Assembly: GCA_964471555.1 (NCBI GenBank)
Contig: CAYYGM010000137.1
Location: 1-10,903 of the forward strand
Length of the DNA stretch: 10,903 bases
Direction of reading: 5' to 3'
Source of the DNA: JADLFV01 sp964471555
Lineage (GTDB): Bacteria > Planctomycetota > Phycisphaerae > Phycisphaerales > Phycisphaeraceae
Shown: piece after piece, positions 7,201 to 10,903 of the stretch
Layout of the letters: the number at the start of each line of letters is the position of its first letter
How positions within the stretch are numbered: position 1 is the stretch's first letter
Position numbers and translations under genes: made by a program
The notes under the pieces: model-generated
Told to the model about the DNA's origin: nothing
Seen by the model: only the letters and a program-made list of their open reading frames with translations
The model's database searches: none

Positions 7201-8346
7201 GAAAATCAAGCGGAGCAGGCCAGGGCCCTGCGCGAGTTTGCGGCTGAACACCGCGATTTCCTGACCCTGCAGATCGCCATGATGCGCGCCTATTTGAACG
7301 GCGGCGACAACCAGTCTGCCGCGGAACTGGCCACGCGCACCATGTACGAGCATCCCACCTCGGTCGATGCGGCCTGGCTGGCGGCTGAGGCGCTCACGGC
7401 GCTGCAGCGCTGGCCCGAGGCGCTGGTGGCGGCATCGCAGTGGCGCCAGCGTTCGGCCGGGCAGGCCCTGGGCGCGGACATGATCGTGGCTGAAGCGCGA
7501 CTGCGCATGGGTGAGGTGCAGGCTGCCATGCGCGAGATTCAGCCGCACCTGGATGCCGCCCTGGCTTCTCCCGATCAATATCCGTCGGTCATCTTCTCCT
7601 ACGTGCGCGGCCTGGTGGCGGAAGGACGCACAAGCGAGGCGCAGAACGTGCTGCGCCCGCTGCTGGACCGCGACCACACCTGGCGGCTGCTTTGGAGTCG
7701 CATCGCGGCTTTGGCGATCAGTGATGTGAAGACGGCCGCCCAGTGGTTGCACGAAGTTGAGCCGCACACGCCGTCCGGCGCTGCCGACGAGCAGGCGCAA
7801 CTGGCCCAGGGCTGGTGGTCGCTGTTCCTGCGTTCCGGCGACGTGGCCAACCGCGACTCGGCCCAACACTGGATCGAACTGGCCACCGCGACGGGACAGG
7901 CCGATGCGTCCGCATGGGTGCTGCAAGCGATCATGGCCGAACTGTCCGGCCGCCTCGACCAGGCGGAGACCGCATACCGCAAGGCGCTGGAGCTGGACCC
8001 CAAGATGGTGATCGCGGACAACAACCTGGCCATGGTGCTGCTGGGCCGCGGCGAAAGTCTGGAGGAAGCGACCAGGCTGGCCCAGGCGGCGACGGAGGCC
8101 GAGCCGCGCAATGCCGAATACCTCGACACGCTGGCCCAGGTGTACGCCAAGGCCGGCCGCTATGACGACGCCATTGCCGCGATGAAGAAGGCCATCGAAG
8201 TCGATCCGGGCAAGGGCGACTGGCAGTGGGGTTTGCTCGATCTGTACGAAGCAGCCGACCGCAAAAACGACGCGGCCAAGCTGCGCAACCAGCTTCAATT
8301 GCTCTACCCCCAGGGCCGCCCCAAGACCTCCGCCAACACGCCTTAG
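4237..8346 (+). CDS. Large membrane-anchored TPR protein, exosortase-linked
   Basis: This 1369-aa protein starts with a basic stretch (RSLRRKR) and one strongly hydrophobic segment (residues 11-32), with no lipobox cysteine. It then consists almost wholly of tetratricopeptide repeats, helical pairs that bind protein partners. Clear repeats include residues about 40-90 (GIAAFEAGDNELAAEKLK), near 390-425 (LGDAYSDAGESKLAVDHWQK), 695-735, and a well-kept C-terminal set from about 1220 to 1360 (AYRKALELDPK; AGRYDDAIAAMKKAIEVDPG). The middle repeats are degenerate. The basic N-flank suggests the repeats face the periplasm, though basic residues after the segment make this uncertain. The start is the ATG 3 bp after the exosortase stop. 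A purine-rich Shine-Dalgarno (AAAAAGAG, 4223-4230) lies in the last codons of that gene, implying translational coupling. Known exosortase loci carry a TPR protein, PrsT, so a scaffold or chaperone role in sorting or exopolysaccharide export is likely. This one is longer than the roughly 900 aa I recall for PrsT. Confidence 0.9.
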   Translation: MDVRSLRRKRIAILLSVVVLLVLVVGGLYLVQKQRKGRELSALRSQGIAAFEAGDNELAAEKLKPFVDLHPADAEAWYTYARAKLALVDKEQENLGDAISALRQVHMLQPGNIEAAENLLELTLLVGLDDQAVDLADEILKRDPENDTAIRQKIIALAGLGRNDEAWALVSSFLENHSSDLEMQLAAVQLRYALKQPAAEILADARKLFEQNADDPRYELILGLAYGLGRDQQQAVEHLRAAAAKPMPADVSLVSVVRLLDQAGLFQESLNLMIKQVTPESEPMLVKEKVRRCFEAGMLDEVAKALADQDLTAPDADVQMAAIATMSAQQAGDRDKAEAIVAALKKRTKDSAAQAWSGALAVLLADNLNADAGAVDALSQAVKLDASSAYLNSLLGDAYSDAGESKLAVDHWQKAMDLRPVWDGPPRQLARYYLGAGQFDQAEQLAENAFVRRPNSVESALLIAQVRAARLTPSDSRGRDDLMTLLDQIDQAVGGPQATILLRVNTLVHIGEIDLLQQTLQKLVDQKAALPGDLLAHLADISSEYELGLSDALLSLADADKTPQQAADEALRTIDAGHADQAIEMMKKQVVADDPNWQAAWAQVLEAAGDPGATEVWTKLADQYPNDIHMQIMALRSKSLAHDTAAATAIIERLKKLSGEDGTVWRLERARWLLQQGDESKSLNDAQAMLRDVLTRDPNQFEARVLAADAYQRAGQLPLAVRELQAALALRPDAIGLKLDLARIYQSMRSYEVAAEHLNQVVLSPSASPQLLRRAALLLAQQGLDQRAIAVLEELKSRGKTPQSVDELLLASLYRRNGQLDKAEAACQRLLEHPTTAGILFIAGFYATQNRGEEARQVLNRLEDLKIPEDEKQATLAAYFARFGSPDETVTHYRAAVEAAPDNREYWRKLIAFELTVGEADAALADARQGTGQIGQAPIMQQLLEHQDLVKKYAAVMPWSTLVVSLVGEPDQQEAAIEALDILSKTSSENQAEQARALREFAAEHRDFLTLQIAMMRAYLNGGDNQSAAELATRTMYEHPTSVDAAWLAAEALTALQRWPEALVAASQWRQRSAGQALGADMIVAEARLRMGEVQAAMREIQPHLDAALASPDQYPSVIFSYVRGLVAEGRTSEAQNVLRPLLDRDHTWRLLWSRIAALAISDVKTAAQWLHEVEPHTPSGAADEQAQLAQGWWSLFLRSGDVANRDSAQHWIELATATGQADASAWVLQAIMAELSGRLDQAETAYRKALELDPKMVIADNNLAMVLLGRGESLEEATRLAQAATEAEPRNAEYLDTLAQVYAKAGRYDDAIAAMKKAIEVDPGKGDWQWGLLDLYEAADRKNDAAKLRNQLQLLYPQGRPKTSANTP

Positions 8347-8363
8347 AATGTGTTTGAGCAGAA

Positions 8364-8457
8364 AACAAAATGAGCCACGAAGACACGAAGAACACGAAGA
8401 CAGGACCAGGTGTATGGGTTTTCCCCTTCGTGTCTTCGTGGCGAATCCAATTTTGTT
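8364..8457. repeat. Inverted repeat with CACGAAGA units (operon end)
   Basis: A perfect 17-bp inner stem pairs GCCACGAAGACACGAAG (8374-8390) with its complement at 8426-8442. An outer 7-bp stem pairs AACAAAA (8364-8370) with TTTTGTT (8451-8457) across a small asymmetric internal loop. The left arm and loop contain three copies of CACGAAGA, at 8376-8383, 8384-8391 and 8393-8400. It begins 18 bp after the TPR stop. The 3' TTTTGTT could make it a terminator for the exosortase operon, acting on either strand. This CCACGAAGACACGAAG wording is, from general knowledge, a dispersed intergenic repeat in several bacterial groups, so it may be a REP-like or mobile hairpin element. Confidence 0.75.
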
Positions 8458-8475
8458 AGTGGCTCTTCGATCAAC

Positions 8476-8479
8476 GGAG
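8476..8479 (+). promoter_or_regulatory. Ribosome binding site fixing the RluA-family start
   Basis: GGAG lies 7 bases before the ATG at 8487 but only 1 base before the in-frame GTG at 8481. The spacing favours ATG 8487 and a 312-aa protein over the two-codon longer reading. Confidence 0.65.
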
Positions 8480-8486
8480 CGTGTTG

Positions 8487-9425
8487 ATGGATCAACGCCC
8501 GGATGAATCGGGGCTTGTTGGAGGCAAGCCGGTGCCTGCGCAAGCCTGGACCGTCAGTGCCGAGTCGGCAGGGGCGCGTCTGGATGCGGCGCTGGCGGCG
8601 CAGTTGGCGCTCTCGCGCGGCGCGGTGCGACAGCGGCTGCAAGCAGGACATGTCACATGCAACGGCCGCATCGTGGACCTGCGCGATAAAGGTCGTCTGC
8701 TTCAGGTCGGCGATCGCATCGTGGTCGAGGTGGGCGAGCAAGGCGTGATCGCGCAGCCGGAGTTGGCGCTGAAGATCGTGGCTCAAGGCGATGGCTGGAT
8801 CGTGGTGGACAAGCCGGCCGGGGTGCCGGTGCATCCGCTGGGCAGCGATGAGCGGGGCACGATTCTCAACGCGGTGGCGGGGCGGTTCGCGCATCTGCCC
8901 GGGCAGGAAGGCGAACTGCGGCGCGGGGTGGTGCATCGGATTGACGTCGAAGCCTCGGGCCTGCTGGCGATCGCATTGAACGAGCCGTGGTGGCATGAGC
9001 TGCGCAGCGCGTTTGCTGAGCATCGCATCGAGAAGCGATACATGGCGGTCGTGGCCGGGAGGATGCAGGGACAGCGGGAAGAGACGATGGACCTGTACGT
9101 CGCCCGCCACAAGCCCGCCCTGGTGCGCGTGGCCGAGACGGAAGCCCGCAGCCGGGAGAAATCCGCCCGTCGTTGCACGCTGCACTGGCGAGCGGTCCAA
9201 TCCGGCAATCGGGCCAGCCTGCTGGAGATTAACCTGGGCACCGGGCATCTTCACCAGATTCGCGTCATGCTTGCTCATTTGAATCATCCCATTCTGGGTG
9301 ATGCACTCTACGGACAGGTTGACAGTGCACCCCGCCTGATGCTGCACGCCACCAGCCTGCGCTACGGCCCCATCCAGGCCTCCAGCCCGCCCCCGCCCGA
9401 GTTTGCCAGCATCATGTCAGACTGA
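8487..9425 (+). CDS. RluA-family pseudouridine synthase
   Basis: This 312-aa enzyme converts specific uridines in RNA, most likely 23S rRNA, to pseudouridine. After a short N-terminal extension, an S4 RNA-binding domain spans about residues 27-82 (LDAALAAQLALSRGAVRQRLQ, HVTCNG). The catalytic domain has DKPAGVPVHP at 108-117 and the RluA motif HRIDVEASG at 150-158; Asp153 is the catalytic aspartate (family form HRLDxxTSG). Late motifs are RYMAVVAGR, TGHLHQIRV and HPILGDALYG. All are in the expected order and the length is normal for S4-containing members such as RluD and RluC. Which uridines it modifies cannot be read from sequence, so no rlu letter is given. It has its own Shine-Dalgarno, follows a strong inverted repeat and precedes a likely terminator, so it is probably transcribed alone. 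Confidence 0.93.
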   Translation: MDQRPDESGLVGGKPVPAQAWTVSAESAGARLDAALAAQLALSRGAVRQRLQAGHVTCNGRIVDLRDKGRLLQVGDRIVVEVGEQGVIAQPELALKIVAQGDGWIVVDKPAGVPVHPLGSDERGTILNAVAGRFAHLPGQEGELRRGVVHRIDVEASGLLAIALNEPWWHELRSAFAEHRIEKRYMAVVAGRMQGQREETMDLYVARHKPALVRVAETEARSREKSARRCTLHWRAVQSGNRASLLEINLGTGHLHQIRVMLAHLNHPILGDALYGQVDSAPRLMLHATSLRYGPIQASSPPPPEFASIMSD

Positions 9426-9463
9426 ACTCCGCCATCGCCGCCACAAACTGCCCGAACCTCCAC

Positions 9464-9489
9464 GGCCGGGCCGCAACCGGCCATCTTTT
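9464..9489 (+). terminator. Likely intrinsic terminator after the RluA-family gene
   Basis: GGCCGG (9464-9469) and CCGGCC (9477-9482) form a 6-bp all-GC stem with a 7-nt loop, followed by ATC and four T residues. It lies 38 bases after the stop codon. Its T-tract overlaps the left arm of the next palindrome. Confidence 0.55.
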
Positions 9490-9506
9490 GCTTACGTATG
9501 CAAAAG
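9485..9506. promoter_or_regulatory. Near-perfect 22-bp palindrome, candidate operator
   Basis: CTTTTGC (9485-9491) and GCAAAAG (9500-9506) are exact inverted repeats. The 8-bp centre contains the palindrome TACGTA (9493-9498), so only the pair 9492/9499 fails to match across 22 bp. The site covers the expected -35 region of the TATAAT at 9514-9519. That is the usual place for a dimeric regulator to repress or control a promoter. The regulator is not identifiable from the window. Confidence 0.5.
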
Positions 9507-9513
9507 GCAGAGG

Positions 9514-9519
9514 TATAAT
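9514..9519 (+). promoter_or_regulatory. Candidate -10 box for the sialidase-like gene
   Basis: A perfect TATAAT lies 93 bp before the GTG start, giving a leader of roughly 85-90 nt. The hexamer 17 bases upstream is CTTACG (three matches to TTGACA), a weak -35, which would suit an activated or repressed promoter given the overlapping palindrome. Confidence 0.5.
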
Positions 9520-9600
9520 CGTCTATCGCTGAGGAACTTCGCGTTTTTCAGAGACCGGGGTAAACGGGACTCTGCGGAACCAGGCGTCCTGCACCCCCTT

Positions 9601-9606
9601 GGAGGA
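9601..9606 (+). promoter_or_regulatory. Strong ribosome binding site for GTG start
   Basis: GGAGGA, six bases before GTG 9613, is a near-ideal Shine-Dalgarno. It decides the start in favour of this GTG over later in-frame GTG or ATG codons. Confidence 0.8.
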
Positions 9607-9612
9607 ATCACC

Positions 9613-10903
9613 GTGATAAATGGCCGCAGTCGATTGGTCAATGAGGTGTCCGCGCGCTTGTGGTGGGTGGCTCTGATGGCGATGGCTGGCGGCCTGCTGA
9701 CGATGCTGACGCCGACGGTACGGGCCACTGATTTCAGCGGCGTGCCCGGCACGGTGATCTCCTACATCGAGTCGCCCAGTTGGTGGGATCAGCTTCTGGG
9801 CAATGAAACCTATCCCGCTTCGCCTTCCATCACCGTCATGCCCGACGGCTCCTACATCGTCTCGCACGACTTGTTCCACGGCAGCGGCGACTCGGACAAC
9901 AATGTGACCTACGTCTTCCGCTCCACCAACAAGGGGCAGACCTGGACCAAGCAGTCGACCGTCAACGACGCTTTCTGGTCCACCGTCTTCCAGTTCAACG
10001 GTGCTCTCTACATGTGGGGATACCGCGACGGCGCCAGCACGACGACCGGCGACATCCTCATCCGCAAGTCCACCGACTACGGCGTCACCTGGACCACGCC
10101 CACCGATTCGACCAACGGCCTGCTCAAAGACGGGGATTACGGCGGCTCGCCCAGTATGCCGGTGATCTACAACAACCGCATCTGGATCGCTCAGAGCGGC
10201 AAGCGCGTCATGTCCGCTTCCGTCAGTTCCAACCTGCTGCTGGCCAGCTCCTGGACGCTCAGCAACAGCGCCAACACCGACAACGGTCCCTTGGGCACCG
10301 GCCTGACCGTCACCGAAGCCCAGGTCGTCGCCTCGCCCCAGACCGGCGTTGTCCTGCTGCCCAAGGTCGGTGAGCATCCCAACTCCGTGCTGATCCACGT
10401 TAACTCGGCTTCCTCCGTATCCAATCCCACCACCGCGGACTGGGTCAGCCTGCCCGGCGGCGAAAAGAAGTTCGGCGCGATGTACGACCCGGTCTCCGAG
10501 CGCTTCTATGTCATCGACAATCCCGTCCTCGATGTGCATCGCGGCATCACCACCGCGGCCCTGACCCGCACCGCTGCGGCGGTCCTTTCCTCCAAGGATC
10601 TGATCAACTGGGACGTCGAGCAGATCTTCCTCTTTACCCCCAACATCGACAACGGCACATGGGGCGAAGGCTTCCAGTACTTCCAGTTCGCCATCGACGA
10701 CGTGGACCAGGACGGTCAAGTGGACGACTTGGCGGTGGCTTCGCGCACCGCGTTTGATGTCGGCGAAAACAAGCCCCCGCGTGGTCACGATTCCAACATG
10801 ATCACGTTCCATGAGATCGATAATTTCCGCACGCTCTCGCCGGACCACTACCTGAAAATCGAAAGCGGCACGGTCAATCGTTATGAGCGAACGCAGCACG
10901 CCG
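9613..10903 (+). CDS. Secreted sialidase-like BNR-repeat protein (5' part)
   Basis: An open frame starts at GTG 9613 after a strong Shine-Dalgarno and runs 430 codons to the window edge without a stop. The N-terminus is a signal peptide: a 16-residue n-region, hydrophobic core WWVALMAMAGGLLTML, and a probable signal peptidase I cut after VRA (residue 38). The mature part resembles a six-bladed sialidase/neuraminidase beta-propeller. Asp-boxes are STNKGQTW (104-111, Asn replacing Asp) and STDYGVTW (153-160); the N-terminal SPSITVMPDGSYIVSHD and the late ASRTAFD...HDSNMITFHEIDNFR (376-406) fit sialidase-like propellers of this type. DVDQDGQVDD (363-372) is shaped like a calcium-binding D-x-D-x-D-G loop. 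True sialidase activity cannot be claimed; many relatives act on other glycans or are uncharacterised. The C-terminus, including any PEP-CTERM signal, is missing. Third-position bases favour C, unlike the G-favouring exosortase gene. Confidence 0.85.
   Translation, partial: MINGRSRLVNEVSARLWWVALMAMAGGLLTMLTPTVRATDFSGVPGTVISYIESPSWWDQLLGNETYPASPSITVMPDGSYIVSHDLFHGSGDSDNNVTYVFRSTNKGQTWTKQSTVNDAFWSTVFQFNGALYMWGYRDGASTTTGDILIRKSTDYGVTWTTPTDSTNGLLKDGDYGGSPSMPVIYNNRIWIAQSGKRVMSASVSSNLLLASSWTLSNSANTDNGPLGTGLTVTEAQVVASPQTGVVLLPKVGEHPNSVLIHVNSASSVSNPTTADWVSLPGGEKKFGAMYDPVSERFYVIDNPVLDVHRGITTAALTRTAAAVLSSKDLINWDVEQIFLFTPNIDNGTWGEGFQYFQFAIDDVDQDGQVDDLAVASRTAFDVGENKPPRGHDSNMITFHEIDNFRTLSPDHYLKIESGTVNRYERTQHA

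Noticed and set aside
7006..8298. 430-codon minus-strand open frame
   Set aside because: It is the antisense shadow of the well-supported C-terminal TPR repeats, and its translation shows no recognisable domain.
8376..8400. Three CACGAAGA copies as a possible CRISPR-like or tandem array
   Set aside because: The units are 8 bp and almost contiguous, with no spacers. They are part of an inverted-repeat hairpin.
8343..9347. 334-codon minus-strand open frame
   Set aside because: It is antisense to the RluA-family gene. Its end reads LRVLRVFVAH, a familiar false translation of the CACGAAGA repeat.
9485..9506. Palindrome as a chromosome dimer resolution (dif) site
   Set aside because: The arms and centre do not resemble known XerC/XerD half-sites, no xer gene is near, and the site sits neatly on a promoter.
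9523..10899. 458-codon open frame on the minus strand
   Set aside because: It lies antisense to the sialidase-like gene, which has a Shine-Dalgarno, signal peptide and Asp-boxes. Its translation is low-complexity Gly/Val/Asp typical of the reverse frame of GC-rich genes.

Overview
The window is GC-rich bacterial chromosome. Planctomycetota, probably a Phycisphaerae-like lineage, is the best guess. This is inference from three things seen together: an exosortase fused to an EpsI-type domain, a DUF3553 protein, and a secreted sialidase-like (BNR repeat) enzyme. No rRNA, tRNA, CRISPR array, transposase or phage gene was seen.

Left arm (1-2243, minus strand): the 5' three quarters of ligA (NAD-dependent DNA ligase, cut by the window edge), preceded upstream by a two-part protein with an N-terminal DUF3553 domain. 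ligA has a TATAAT box six bases before its ATG and no Shine-Dalgarno, so its mRNA may be leaderless. A 355-bp divergent intergenic region (2244-2598) follows. It holds overlapping -10-like boxes on both strands inside a small dyad, and a GC-rich hairpin plus T5 in the leader of the rightward operon.

Centre (2599-8346, plus strand): a tight two-gene operon. The first gene is a 544-aa exosortase with the Cys-Arg-His catalytic set, followed in the same chain by an EpsI/DUF3485-like domain. Three bases later starts a 1369-aa membrane-anchored TPR protein. Together they look like a compact PEP-CTERM protein-sorting/export module. An inverted repeat built from CACGAAGA units closes the operon.

Right arm (8487-10903, plus strand): an RluA-family rRNA pseudouridine synthase with its own Shine-Dalgarno and a likely intrinsic terminator. 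A promoter region with a near-perfect 22-bp palindrome beside a TATAAT box comes next. Last is the start of a secreted sialidase-like beta-propeller protein that begins at GTG and runs off the window. Its C-terminus, where a PEP-CTERM sorting signal would sit, is not visible. It is therefore only a candidate client of the neighbouring exosortase.
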